Assembly: GCF_009379765.1 (NCBI RefSeq)
Contig: NZ_WHTD01000060.1
Coordinates: 1 to 42,683 of the forward strand
Source: Actinophytocola sp.
GTDB lineage: Bacteria; Actinomycetota; Actinomycetes; Mycobacteriales; Pseudonocardiaceae
Length of the DNA stretch: 42,683 nucleotides
Direction: 5' to 3'
A program made the position numbers and the translations under genes. A model generated the notes under the pieces. The model saw only the letters and a list, made by a program, of their open reading frames with translations, was not told the origin of the DNA and did no database searches. Shown here in pieces: positions 34,025 to 42,108 of the stretch (position 1 is the stretch's first letter; every line of letters starts with the position of its first letter).

Positions 34025-34588
34025 TCACTCGAGGCGACGCCCGGGTGCGCCGCGGTCCGGGTCGGCGTTGTGGAGCTGGCCGATCACGCGGTACAGGCTG
34101 GACAGCTCTGCGGTGAGCGCGTCGCGGATGTTGCCGATCCGGGTGCCCACCTCGACGGCGGCCGCGGCCAGTTCGGCGTGGACGTTGACGCCCGGGGTCG
34201 GCTGGCCGACCGCGTTCCCGGCCTGGCGGCTCGCGTCGGAGAGGATGCGGGTGGCGCGGGTTCGCGCGTCGGCCTCGAGTTGGCGGCCCGACGCGTTGGC
34301 TATCCGGATGAGCTCCTCGGCCCGCCTGCGCGCCTCGTCCATCATCCGGTCGGCGCGCACCTGCAGCTCGGCCTCGGATATCCCGGTCGGCCCGGTCTGC
34401 TCGCGCCAGTGCTTGAGCCGGTCGATCTCGTTCTGCTTCTCCGCGAGCCGCACGGCCAATGTCTCGATTGTGTCCGCGACCCGATCCAGGAATTTGTCGA
34501 CCTGGTCCTCGTCATATCCGCTCGAGAAGAAACTGGCCCGATCGAAAATAACCTCCTGCACGTCGCGCACCGTCAATGGCGTCGGCAT
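34025..34588 (-). CDS. DivIVA-domain protein (Wag31-like)
   Basis: A 187-residue protein with the DivIVA N-terminus (MPTPLTVRDVQEVIFDRASF, then SSGYDEDQVDKFLDRVADTI), followed by a long coiled coil (LAVRLAEKQNEIDRLKHW; ADRMMDEARRRAEELIRIAN). It is shorter than essential Wag31 and lacks its extended coil, so it is probably an accessory polar-scaffold paralogue. ATG 34588 is chosen by alignment to the family; a GTG at 34600 is possible. Upstream, 33697-34024 on the other side is a 330-base stretch in which I see nothing. Confidence 0.8.
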   Translation of the reverse strand: MPTPLTVRDVQEVIFDRASFFSSGYDEDQVDKFLDRVADTIETLAVRLAEKQNEIDRLKHWREQTGPTGISEAELQVRADRMMDEARRRAEELIRIANASGRQLEADARTRATRILSDASRQAGNAVGQPTPGVNVHAELAAAAVEVGTRIGNIRDALTAELSSLYRVIGQLHNADPDRGAPGRRLE

Positions 34589-34709
34589 TGGCCTACTCAC
34601 CCCGGACCCTCACCTTCCACGCGCTCACGCCGCGGCTGGACCGATGTGATAATAGGCGGGCTGTCAACGACCCGCGCAAATTGCATTTAGCGCGTCGTTC
34701 CCCCCATTT

Positions 34710-34950
34710 TCACTGCTCAGCCGGTGCGTGGGCCAGCAGCTGGAGCCGCTCGTAGGAGTCGGTGCCGCACTCGGCGTGGTAGGTCACCAGCATCTGGCCG
34801 GACGTGCCCGGGAGCGCTATCTTCTCGTACCGGAGATCGAGCGGGCCGAGCGCCCACCCCTGTTCGGCGGCGGCGTCGCCCCGTTCGCCCTGGACCCCGA
34901 GGGCGCCGACCCGGCTGCGGACGGTCGCGGCGCGGATGCTGTCCTGAGCG
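34710..34950 (-). pseudogene. C-terminal fragment of a MmyB-type XRE regulator
   Basis: A minus frame to TGA 34710-34712 reads WALGPLDLRYEKIALPGTSG, then MLVTYHAECGTDSYERLQLL. This is the end of the MmyB ligand-binding PAS-like domain. The HTH and most of the ligand domain are missing; upstream residues (QRAQDSIRAATVRSRVGA) do not fit. It may be the remains of a regulator of the operon beginning at 35021. Confidence 0.55.
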
Positions 34951-34956
34951 CGCTGT

Positions 34957-34974
34957 TTGGACCAGATTGTCCAA
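34957..34974 (+). promoter_or_regulatory. 18-bp perfect inverted repeat, candidate operator
   Basis: TTGGAC-cagatt-GTCCAA is a perfect 6-6-6 palindrome 46 bases before the ATG at 35021, in the right place to govern the molybdopterin oxidoreductase operon. The size fits TetR- or MarR-like dimers. The regulator is not evident nearby. Confidence 0.5.
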
Positions 34975-35020
34975 GTAGGCTGTCCGCGACGGCGGGACCG
35001 ACCCGCGGAATCGAGGGCCG

Positions 35021-35617
35021 ATGAGCATCGTGAGCAGGGGGTTCCACGGGCGGCGCGAGCCGTCCGCCGATCTGCCGCCCGGCCAGTACCTGACCCGCGA
35101 CTTCCCCGTGCTGCAGGCCGGCCCGACGCCGTCGGTCCGGCTCGACGACTGGCGGTTCACGATCCGCACCGAGCTCGGCGCCGAGCAGTCCTGGTCGTGG
35201 CGGCAGCTGCTCGGCCTGCCGAGCGAGCGGCCCACCGTGGACATCCACTGCGTCACCAAGTGGTCCAAGCTGGAGACCACCTGGCAGGGCGTCTCGCTCG
35301 ACACGCTGTTCGAGTACGTCGAGACGGCCGCCGACTACGCGCTGGTCCGCTCCTACGGCGGCTACACGACCAACCTCCCGCTGGAGGACCTGCTCGACGG
35401 TAAGGCCTGGATCGCCTACCGGTTCGAGGGCGAGGACCTGCCCGGCGAGCACGGCGGCCCGGCCCGGCTGCTGGTGCCGCACCTCTACTTCTGGAAGTCG
35501 GCGAAGTGGGTGACCGGCATCGAGCTGCGCAACGACGACGAGCCGGGGTTCTGGGAGTCGCTGGGCTACCACGACTACGGCGACCCGTGGCGCGAGCAGC
35601 GGTACACCGGTGACTGA
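35021..35617 (+). CDS. sulfite-oxidase-like molybdopterin oxidoreductase
   Basis: A 198-residue single-domain molybdopterin protein: RDFPVLQAGPTPSVRLDDWR, C77 in VDIHCVTKWSKLETTWQGV (the Mo-coordinating Cys), YGGYTTNLPLEDLLDGKAW and PHLYFWKSAKWVTGIEL. No twin-arginine signal, so it is cytoplasmic. It overlaps the FAD/NAD reductase gene by 8 bases, which presumably passes it electrons. The natural substrate of this actinobacterial family is unknown. Confidence 0.88.
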   Translation: MSIVSRGFHGRREPSADLPPGQYLTRDFPVLQAGPTPSVRLDDWRFTIRTELGAEQSWSWRQLLGLPSERPTVDIHCVTKWSKLETTWQGVSLDTLFEYVETAADYALVRSYGGYTTNLPLEDLLDGKAWIAYRFEGEDLPGEHGGPARLLVPHLYFWKSAKWVTGIELRNDDEPGFWESLGYHDYGDPWREQRYTGD

Positions 35618-36362
35618 CCCGGTCACCGACACCGTCTCGCGGCGGCGGCGGCTGCTGCGGTGGCTGGTCGCGACGGCCGTCGACATCCGCGAGGTGACCC
35701 CGACCGCCCGGACCGTCGTCTTCGAGGTCCCCGGCTGGCCCGGGCACGCGGCGGGCCAGCACGTCGACGTCAAGCTGACCGCGCCGGACGGCTACAGCGC
35801 CCAGCGCAGCTACTCGGTCGCCGCGCCCACCGACGGCGACCGGGTCGAGCTGACGATCCAGCGCGTCGCCGACGGCGAGGTGTCGCCCTACCTGGTCGGA
35901 GACCTGGTCATCGGCGACCAGATCGAGCTGCGCGGCCCCATCGGCGGCTGGTTCGCCTGGCACGGCACGGAGACCATGCCGGTCCTGCTCGTGGCGGGCG
36001 GCTCGGGGATCGTCCCGCTGATGGCGATGGTGCGGGCGCGGGCCAGGGTGGCGAACCCGGCCGAGTTCAAGCTGCTGTATTCCGTTCGCACCCCGGCGGA
36101 GGTGTACTACGACGCGGAGCTACGGTCGAAGCCCGGGTTGGAGGTGACGGTGCTCTTCACGCGCAAGGCGTTCGGCACCAACCGGCCCGCCGGGCGGATC
36201 GGTGCGGCCGACCTCGCCGCGGGCTGGCCACCGGACGCCGGCGCCCGGACCTACGTGTGCGGCCCCACGGGTTTCGTGGAGTCTGTGACCCAGCTGCTGC
36301 TGGCCGGCGGACACGATCCGGCGAGCATCCGGACCGAGCGGTTCGGCCCGAGCGGAGGATGA
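35610..36362 (+). CDS. ferredoxin-reductase-type FAD/NAD(P)H oxidoreductase
   Basis: A 250-residue protein: FAD domain with GQHVDVKLTAPDGYSAQRSY (RxYS), then the NAD domain with VAGGSGIVPLMAM and YVCGPTGFVESV. There is no 2Fe-2S domain. GTG 35610 overlaps the upstream gene; its TGA overlaps the next ATG (ATGATG). It is the likely electron donor for the molybdopterin protein. Confidence 0.88.
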   Translation: MTDPVTDTVSRRRRLLRWLVATAVDIREVTPTARTVVFEVPGWPGHAAGQHVDVKLTAPDGYSAQRSYSVAAPTDGDRVELTIQRVADGEVSPYLVGDLVIGDQIELRGPIGGWFAWHGTETMPVLLVAGGSGIVPLMAMVRARARVANPAEFKLLYSVRTPAEVYYDAELRSKPGLEVTVLFTRKAFGTNRPAGRIGAADLAAGWPPDAGARTYVCGPTGFVESVTQLLLAGGHDPASIRTERFGPSGG

Positions 36363-36643
36363 TGATGGGCACGTTCATCGACGGCAACTTCATCGACGGC
36401 AACGGCGCGGCCGGCATGTTCGCCGAGGCGTTGGGCATCGACGTCACGACGGCCATGGTCACCTGTGTGAGCTGCGGCGCGGCCGGCCGGTTCGCGGACA
36501 GCCACGTGTACGACGGCGGCGGGCCCGGGATCGTCGCGCGGTGCGCGCCCTGCGGCTCGGTGATCGCCCGGCTGGTGCGCACGCCGACCGACGCGTGGCT
36601 GGACCTCCGGGGTGCGCGGTCCGTGCGCATCCCCATGCCGTGA
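36362..36643 (+). CDS. DUF6510-like zinc-ribbon protein
   Basis: A 93-residue protein with two CxxC pairs (C35/C38 in VTCVSCGAAGRF and C61/C64 in ARCAPCGSVI), a zinc ribbon, followed by a short RLVRTPTDAWLDLRGAR tail. The family accompanies the molybdopterin oxidoreductase/FAD reductase pair in actinomycetes, as here. The start overlaps the previous stop. Role unknown, perhaps assembly or electron transfer. Confidence 0.75.
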   Translation: MMGTFIDGNFIDGNGAAGMFAEALGIDVTTAMVTCVSCGAAGRFADSHVYDGGGPGIVARCAPCGSVIARLVRTPTDAWLDLRGARSVRIPMP

Positions 36644-36659
36644 CGTTCAGGAGGACGCC

Positions 36660-37064
36660 ATGAGAGACGACATCGACAGCGAGTCCGACCTGCTCGGGCC
36701 GGAGGACACCCTCGTCGACCGGGGCGTCGAGGACGTGCTGGACGAAGGCTACTCGCCGGCGGAGCGCCCGTCGGACTTCTTCGACGGGCACGAGCCGCTG
36801 GCGGGCAGGCTGTCCCGGGAGCTGCCCGACCTGTCCGACGCCGAGGACGCGAATGATGCCGACGGGCTCGGCGACGCCTCGGACACCGACGGCGAGCCCT
36901 ACGACGGCGAGGTGGGCGTCGCCCGCTCCGGCCGGCTCGTGGAGGACGACGAGGGCGGCGGCGACACCGACGCCTACCTGTACGCGCGGGACGTGGGCGT
37001 GGACGGCGCGGCGGCGTCGGCCGAGGAGGCCGCGGTGCACATCGTCCCCGACGGCCAGGGCTGA
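36660..37064 (+). CDS. DUF5709-like acidic protein
   Basis: A 134-residue very acidic protein: SDLLGPEDTLVDRGVEDVLD, EGYSPAERPSDFF and LSRELPDLSDAEDANDAD, matching DUF5709 at the N-terminus. The ATG has AGGAGG just upstream. The acidic Asp/Gly-rich middle looks disordered. It is the last gene before a strong hairpin. Function unknown. Confidence 0.75.
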   Translation: MRDDIDSESDLLGPEDTLVDRGVEDVLDEGYSPAERPSDFFDGHEPLAGRLSRELPDLSDAEDANDADGLGDASDTDGEPYDGEVGVARSGRLVEDDEGGGDTDAYLYARDVGVDGAAASAEEAAVHIVPDGQG

Positions 37065-37091
37065 CAGCCCTCGAGCCCGGACCGCCGGCAT

Positions 37092-37144
37092 GCCCTGAAC
37101 GACGCGCTCGGGACGTCGAGTGCCCCGAGCGCGTCGTTCAGGGC
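37092..37144. terminator. bidirectional terminator, 21-bp perfect stem
   Basis: Arms 37092-37112 and 37124-37144 are exact complements (left arm begins GCCCTGAACGACGCG) with an 11-base loop. It sits between the convergent DUF5709 and hydrolase-OsmC genes and would stop both. No T-run follows, as is common for actinobacterial hairpin terminators. Confidence 0.85.
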
Positions 37145-37152
37145 AAGGTGGC

Positions 37153-38064
37153 TCAGGGCTCGAGGGCCGTGGTGATGTCGATCTCGGAGTGCAGGGTTCG
37201 GTGCACCGGGCACTTGTCGGCGATCTCGAGCAGGTGCGCGAGCTGGTCGTCGTCGAGGTCGCCGTCGAGGCGGATCGACCGCTCGATCCGGTCGACCCGG
37301 CCGACCCGGGTCTCGCAGTGCGCGCAGTCCTCGGCGTGGATCCGCGAGTGGCGCAGCCGGACGGTCACCTTCTCCAGCGGCAGCTTCTTGCGCCGCGCGT
37401 ACATCCGCAGAGTCATCGAGGTGCACGCGCCGAGCCCGGCGAGGAGCAGGTCGTACGGACTGGGCCCGGTGTCCTCGCCGACCGGGCGGGGCTCGTCGGC
37501 GGTGAGCACGTGCCGGCCGGCGGTGATGCGCTGCCGGTAGGTGCCGCCCCCGGTCTCGGCGACGACGACGCTGCCTTCCTTGGTGGGCGCGGCCTCCGGT
37601 AGGTACCGCGCCGCCCAGGTCGCGATCATCGTGGCCGCGAACCCCGCGTCGGCCGGCGCGCCGAGCAGGTGGTCGGCACCGTCGAGGGAGACGAAGGACT
37701 TCGGGTGACGGGCCGCGTCGAAGATCCGCCGCGCGTTCTCGACCCCGACGACCCCGTCGACGGGTGAGTGCAGCACGAGCAGCGCCGCCCCACCCACCGC
37801 GACCGGTCCGTACGGCACGCCGACGGTGACGACCGCGCGCACGTCGGGCAGGCGCTCCGCCGCCGCCAGCACGGCCGCGCCGACGGCCCCGTGTCCGATG
37901 AGGACAGTCGGACCCGCAGGCACCGAGGCCGGATCGAACCGGCGGATCGCGATCCCGGCCGCGGCCAGTTCCGGCGCGATCCGCGCGGCGACGTCGAGCT
38001 CGCCGACGAACAGGGCGTGGGCCCGCGCCTGGCCCGCGGGCGGTTCCAGGTCGTCGCTGCGCAT
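37153..38064 (-). CDS. alpha/beta-hydrolase-OsmC fusion with degenerate hydrolase half
   Basis: A 303-residue protein. The C-terminal OsmC domain (about 175-303) has redox Cys residues in LGACTSMTLRMYARR and ADKCPVHRTLHSE, used against organic peroxides. The N-terminal hydrolase half is about 100 residues shorter than in usual 400-residue fusions. Its nucleophile elbow GxSxG reads GHGAVG (Ser to Gly at 59), so it should be inactive as an esterase. ATG 38064 follows GGGAGG; the frame is open from 38097. Confidence 0.8.
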   Translation of the reverse strand: MRSDDLEPPAGQARAHALFVGELDVAARIAPELAAAGIAIRRFDPASVPAGPTVLIGHGAVGAAVLAAAERLPDVRAVVTVGVPYGPVAVGGAALLVLHSPVDGVVGVENARRIFDAARHPKSFVSLDGADHLLGAPADAGFAATMIATWAARYLPEAAPTKEGSVVVAETGGGTYRQRITAGRHVLTADEPRPVGEDTGPSPYDLLLAGLGACTSMTLRMYARRKKLPLEKVTVRLRHSRIHAEDCAHCETRVGRVDRIERSIRLDGDLDDDQLAHLLEIADKCPVHRTLHSEIDITTALEP

Positions 38065-38138
38065 CGTCGCCTCCCACTGTCGGCCGGTCCCGATCATGTC
38101 ACGCCCAATCCGCGGCTCCTCGGGTACCGAATGGTGCG

Positions 38139-38711
38139 GTGAGGAGAGGAGCGCGGGTCGGCGACCGGGTCGCCGTGCGGCTGCGCGACTACCGTGAGCT
38201 CGACGACCCGCTCTTCGACGCGGTCGCCTCGATCGAGATGGGCGAGCACGTCGGCGAGCGGAACTACCCCGCCTACGCCGCCGCGCTCCACCGGCTGCTC
38301 GAACCGGGAGGCCGCCTGGTGCTGCAACAGATGTCCCGCGGCGCGGTCGCGCCCGGCGGCGGCGCGTTCATCGAGACCTACAGCGCGCCGGACATGACCG
38401 TGCGGCCGGTCGGCGCGACGCTCGACCACCTCGCCCCGGCCGGCTTCGAGATCCGCGACGTCGAGGCGATGCGCGAGCACTACGTCCGCACCCGCCGCGC
38501 CTGGCTGTCCACTGTGGAGGAACGGTTCGCTGACGTGGTGGCGCTGATCGGCCCCGAGCGGGCCCGGGTCTGGCGGCTCTACCCGGCCGGCGGCGCGCTG
38601 GCGTTCGAGGAGAACCGGATGGGCGTCGACCAGGTCGTCGCGGTCCGCACCACGGCCGAGGGCCGCAGCGGCATGCCGCCGGTACGGCAGGGACTGGTGG
38701 CCCGTGCGTGA
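38139..38711 (+). pseudogene. cyclopropane-fatty-acid synthase-like methyltransferase, N-terminal half missing
   Basis: 190 codons match the C-terminal half of CFA synthases: VRLRDYRELDDPLFDAVASI, EMGEHVGERNYPAYAAALHR, GGRLVLQQMSR, FEIRDVEAMREHYVRTRRAW and FEENRMGVDQVV. The SAM-binding GxGxG and everything upstream (about 200 residues) are absent, so the product cannot bind SAM normally. It still overlaps the DUF1295 gene by 8 bases, the usual order in branched-fatty-acid loci of actinomycetes. Confidence 0.75.
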
Positions 38712-39477
38712 GGTCCTGGTCAACCTGGCGGTCTGCGCCGGTGTGGTGGCCGTGCTGCTGGCGGTGGTGTTCGCGATCTCGGTGCGCCGCGACCGGCACG
38801 ACCTCATCGACGTCGCGTGGGGCCTCGGGTTCACGCTGATCGCGGTCACGACGTTCGTGCTGTCCACCGGCGACCTCGCGACCCGGGTCCTGCTCACCGT
38901 GCTCACCGCGGTGTGGGGCCTGCGCCTGGCCGTCCACATCGGACTTCACAGCCGGGGCAGGCCGGAGGACCGCCGCTACGTCGAGATCCGGTCGCGCGGC
39001 GGGAATGTGCGACTCGTGCGGGTCGTGTACCTCACCCAGGGCGCGGTCATGCTGCTCGTGTCGCTGCCGGTCCAGGTCGGCCAGTACGGCGCCGGCGCGC
39101 CCGGGTGGCTGCTGGGCCTCGGCGTGGCGGTGTGGCTGGTCGGCTTCGTGTTCGAGTCGGTCGGCGACCGGCAGCTGCGCCGGTTCGCCGCGGACCCCGC
39201 CAACCGCGGGCGGGTGCTCGACAGCGGGCTGTGGCGCTACACCCGGCACCCGAACTACGTCGGCGACGCCACCGTGTGGTGGGGCCTGTACCTGCTGGCG
39301 TGCGGCACCTGGGGCGGCGTGGCGACCCTGCCGGCGCCGGTCGTGATGACGGTCGTGCTCGCCGCGGGCACCGGCAAGCCGCTGACCGAGAGGCACCTGG
39401 CGCGCTCGCGGCCGGGCTACGCCGAGTACGTGCGCCGCACCAGCGGGTTCCTTCCCCGTCCCCCACGCGGCTCCTGA
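38704..39477 (+). CDS. DUF1295 membrane protein, steroid 5-alpha-reductase-like
   Basis: A 257-residue protein with about six membrane segments (VCAGVVAVLLAVVFAISV; LLGLGVAVWLVGFVFESVGD) and the reductase-like C-terminus RVLDSGLWRYTRHPNYVGD, WWGLYLLACG and RSRPGYAEYVRRTSGFLP. The HPNY region binds NADPH in relatives. Next to CFA synthases this family is thought to act on the modified acyl chain. Here the partner is truncated. Confidence 0.82.
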   Translation: MREVLVNLAVCAGVVAVLLAVVFAISVRRDRHDLIDVAWGLGFTLIAVTTFVLSTGDLATRVLLTVLTAVWGLRLAVHIGLHSRGRPEDRRYVEIRSRGGNVRLVRVVYLTQGAVMLLVSLPVQVGQYGAGAPGWLLGLGVAVWLVGFVFESVGDRQLRRFAADPANRGRVLDSGLWRYTRHPNYVGDATVWWGLYLLACGTWGGVATLPAPVVMTVVLAAGTGKPLTERHLARSRPGYAEYVRRTSGFLPRPPRGS

Positions 39478-39495
39478 GTACGGCACAGTGGCGCG

Positions 39496-40122
39496 ATGCG
39501 CACCGTGACCCGCACCGAGGGCTACGTCCTGGTCGTGATCCTGGTGGTCGCGCTGGGGTGGTCGGCGATCGGCGCCAAGAGCCTCGGCACGTGGGCGCTC
39601 GAGGTGGTGTGGATCTTCGTCGGCGCGCCGATCGTGCTGCTCAACCGGCACCGCTTCGCGCTGACCCGGCTTGTGCTGTGGCTGCTGGTCTGCCACGCGA
39701 TCGTGCTCTGCTACGGCGGGCACCACACCTACGCCGAGACGCCGCTGGGCAACTGGTTCCAGGACACCTTCGACCTGTCGCGCAACCACTACGACCGCTT
39801 CGCCCACTTCGTGCAGGGCTTCGTGCCGGCGATGCTGGTGCGGGAGCTGCTGCTGCGGCTCACTCCGCTGCAACGCGGCGGCTGGACGTTCACCCTCACC
39901 GCGGCCGTGTGCCTGTCGATCAGCGCGTGCTTCGAGTTCGTCGAGTGGGCGGCGGCGCTGATCCTGGGTGCCGGCGCGGACGAGTTCCTCGCGACCCAGG
40001 GCGACGTGTGGGACACCCAGTGGGACATGTTCCTGTGCCTGTGCGGCGCGCTGCTGGCCCAGCTGCTCCTGCGCCGGGTGCACGATGCGCAGCTGGTCAC
40101 GCCCAGCGGTGCTCGGCGGTGA
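39496..40122 (+). CDS. DUF2238-like membrane protein
   Basis: A 208-residue protein with about six membrane segments. The conserved core YGGHHTYAETPLGNWFQDTF, HYDRFAHFVQGFVPAMLVRE, SACFEFVEWAAA and GDVWDTQWDMFLCLCGALLA has the His/Asp residues of the DUF2238 (YjdF-like) family. Function unknown. It overlaps the convergent XRE gene by 26 bases. Confidence 0.82.
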   Translation: MRTVTRTEGYVLVVILVVALGWSAIGAKSLGTWALEVVWIFVGAPIVLLNRHRFALTRLVLWLLVCHAIVLCYGGHHTYAETPLGNWFQDTFDLSRNHYDRFAHFVQGFVPAMLVRELLLRLTPLQRGGWTFTLTAAVCLSISACFEFVEWAAALILGAGADEFLATQGDVWDTQWDMFLCLCGALLAQLLLRRVHDAQLVTPSGARR

Positions 40123-40899
40123 CGTCGTCGGTGGGGAAGAAGCTCTCGAGGCGGACCTCCTGCGCGGCGATGTCCTGCGGGGTGCCGACCGTGGTCACCA
40201 TCGAGAAGTAGCGCAGGGTCAGGCCGTCCTTCGCGAACTCGACCGGCACGACCGGGAGCAGGTCGCTGGTGAAGTCCGGGGTGTGCCAGCGGCGCGGCAC
40301 GCCGGGCGCGGCGAGGACCTCCTCGAGAAGCGCGCCCGTCCGCGGGTCCGGGATCCCGCCAACGGCCTCGCGGTGGATGCGCTGGAGGAGCGAGCGCGCC
40401 ACGTCCGGCCAGTTCAGCACGTACCGGCGCAGGCCTTCCGGGTCGAACAGGAGCCGGACGACGTTGGCCGGCGCCGCGTCCGAGCCGCGGCCGGGCCGAC
40501 GAGCCACTCGAACATCGCCCGCGCCGCGTCGTTGGTCTGCGTGACGTCCCAGTGCCGGGTGAGCACGACCGCCGGGTAGGGCTCGTGCTGGCGCAGCACC
40601 CGGTCGACCGCGGCGCGCACCGGGGTCATGGCCGGCTGGTCGAGGTCCGTGTCGTGGTAGACCGGCGCGTACCCGGCGGCGACCAGGAGCTGGTTGCGGT
40701 CGCGCAGCGGTAGGTCCAGCGTGCCGGCCAGGGTCAGCACCATCTCCCGGCGCGGGGTGGCCCGGCCGCTCTCCACGAAGCTGACGTGCCGCGGGGTCAC
40801 CCGTGCCTCGGTGGCGAGCGCGAGCTGGCTCATCCTGCGCACCTGCCGCCAGTACCGCAGCAGCTGCCCGACGGCCGGACGTTCGTTCACCGAGGTCAC
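40097..40899 (-). pseudogene. XRE regulator with MmyB-like domain, frameshifted
   Basis: GTG 40899 begins an HTH (LLRYWRQVRRMSQLALATEA, then RVTPRHVSFVESGRATPRRE) and the MmyB PAS-like domain (YPAVVLTRHWDVTQTNDAAR, AMFEWLVGP). At about 40490-40505 the frame is lost; the neighbouring frame continues ANVVRLLFDPEGLRRYVLNW, PDVARSLLQRIHREAVGG and TLRYFSMVTTVGTPQDIAAQ to the stop at 40097. One missing or extra base explains it, natural or a sequencing error. Restored length is about 267 residues. It is divergent from the CMD gene, the usual partner of this regulator type. Confidence 0.75.
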
Positions 40900-40987
40900 G
40901 ATGCGGACGGTAGCGAGCCGGCAGGGTCGGCCGCACTTCCCTCGGAGGGAATTGAGCAGGCGCGCACCCCGGCCACAGGATCGAGCC

Positions 40988-41533
40988 ATGACACCTTCGC
41001 AGACGTTCACCGTCCACACCCTCGACTCGGCGCCTTCCGCGTCGCGGCCGGTACTCGCCGAGCTCGAGCAGCGGATCGGCTTCATCCCCAACCTGGCCGC
41101 GACGATGGCCGGCTCCCCCGTCCTGATCGGTGGCTTCGGCCAGCTCCAGCAGACCCTGCGGGCCACCACGCTGACCGGGGCCGAGCGGGAGGTCGTCGGG
41201 CTGGCCGTCAGCCACGAGAACGACTGCCCGTACTCCCTGGCCGCGCCCGCGGTGTTCGCGGCGGGCCAGGGCGCCGCGCCGGACGTGATCCTCGCGGCGC
41301 GGTCCGGGCGGCCGCTGCCGGACGCTCGGTCGCAGGCGTTGCGGAAGTTCGCCGTCGCGGTGCTGCGCGACCGGGGCCGGGCGCCGGTCGACGCCTTTCT
41401 CACGGCCGGCTACACCGTGGCGCAGGCGTACGAGGTGATCACCCAGGTCGGCTACACGAGCATCGCCAACTGGGCGGCCAACCTGTGCGACACCCCGATC
41501 GACGACGCGTTTCAGTCGGCGGCGTCGTCGTAG
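40988..41533 (+). CDS. carboxymuconolactone-decarboxylase-fold (AhpD-like) protein
   Basis: A 181-residue protein: LEQRIGFIPNLAATMAGSPV, LTGAEREVVGLAVSHENDCP, YSLAAPAVFAAGQG and ITQVGYTSIANWAANLCDTP. Peroxidatic members have CxxC followed by His (DCPYCxxAH); here it reads DCPYSLAAP, so both the second Cys and the His are gone and AhpD-like activity is unlikely. The XRE regulator is divergent, 88 bases between starts. Confidence 0.82.
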   Translation: MTPSQTFTVHTLDSAPSASRPVLAELEQRIGFIPNLAATMAGSPVLIGGFGQLQQTLRATTLTGAEREVVGLAVSHENDCPYSLAAPAVFAAGQGAAPDVILAARSGRPLPDARSQALRKFAVAVLRDRGRAPVDAFLTAGYTVAQAYEVITQVGYTSIANWAANLCDTPIDDAFQSAASS

Positions 41534-41596
41534 CGCATCGCGCCGACCACGTTGCCGGACGGGTCGGCGGGAAAGACCAGGTCACCGACGTCGCTG

Positions 41597-42100
41597 ATCG
41601 TGGTCCTCGCCGTCACGACCTCGTCGCCGCCGGCCACCGCGCGCCCGGCTGGCACCAGCTGCTACCCGCGAGCCGGGCGTGATGAGCGCGCACCCCGGGT
41701 CGGGCACGTGGGCGGTGCCGCGGGACCGGGCGGGGTGGATCGCCGCGGGCGCTGTACCTGTTCGCCGCGGACTTCCCGGTCGGGGCGCCGTGCGGGGTCG
41801 TCGCGGTGTCGCCGCCGTGCCGCCGCCGCTGCGCCGAGCTGATCCTGTACCTCGCCCGGGCGTGCCCGCTCGACCTGTCCGTGCCGGCCGGCCGACGTGC
41901 TGGTGGACGTGCTGGTGGACGTGCTGGTGGACTTCGTGGTGACGCTGCCCGACGCGCGCGCAGGCGGTGGCGTCGGCGCTGCCGGCCGACCCGGCGACCG
42001 GGCGGGTGTTCCCGCTCGAGACCGGTCTGACGCTCGGCCGGTGGCGGCGCGGGCCGCGGATCATCGAGGCGTTTCTCACGTTCCGGCCGGCCGGCGCGTC
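41597..42100 (+). pseudogene. AraC-family regulator with cupin domain, multiply frameshifted
   Basis: Fragments in three frames follow the order of cupin-AraC regulators: AAGHRAPGWHQLLPASRA, HPGSGTWAVPRDRAGWIAAG, LYLFAADFPVGAPCGVVAVS, CAELILYLARACPLDL, DVLVDFVVTLPDARA and VFPLETGLTLGRWRRGPRII. These correspond to H-x-W-x-QLLYA, GTWAVPRDRAVWIPAG, FPVGAPCGVVAVSPLLRELI and ETGLTFGRW. At least three frameshifts separate them, and the end is lost near 42090. Confidence 0.7.
41894..41941 (+). repeat. 12-bp tandem repeat, three exact copies plus one diverged
   Basis: GACGTGCTGGTG is repeated at 41894, 41906 and 41918, followed by GACTTCGTGGTG at 41930. It encodes DVLV repeats inside the AraC pseudogene and marks one of its frame changes, so replication slippage is a likely cause. 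Confidence 0.9.
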
Positions 42101-42108
42101 TGCAGAGT

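Noticed and set aside
41894..41941. Short repeats as a CRISPR array
   Set aside because: 12-bp head-to-tail copies without spacers, inside a coding remnant.
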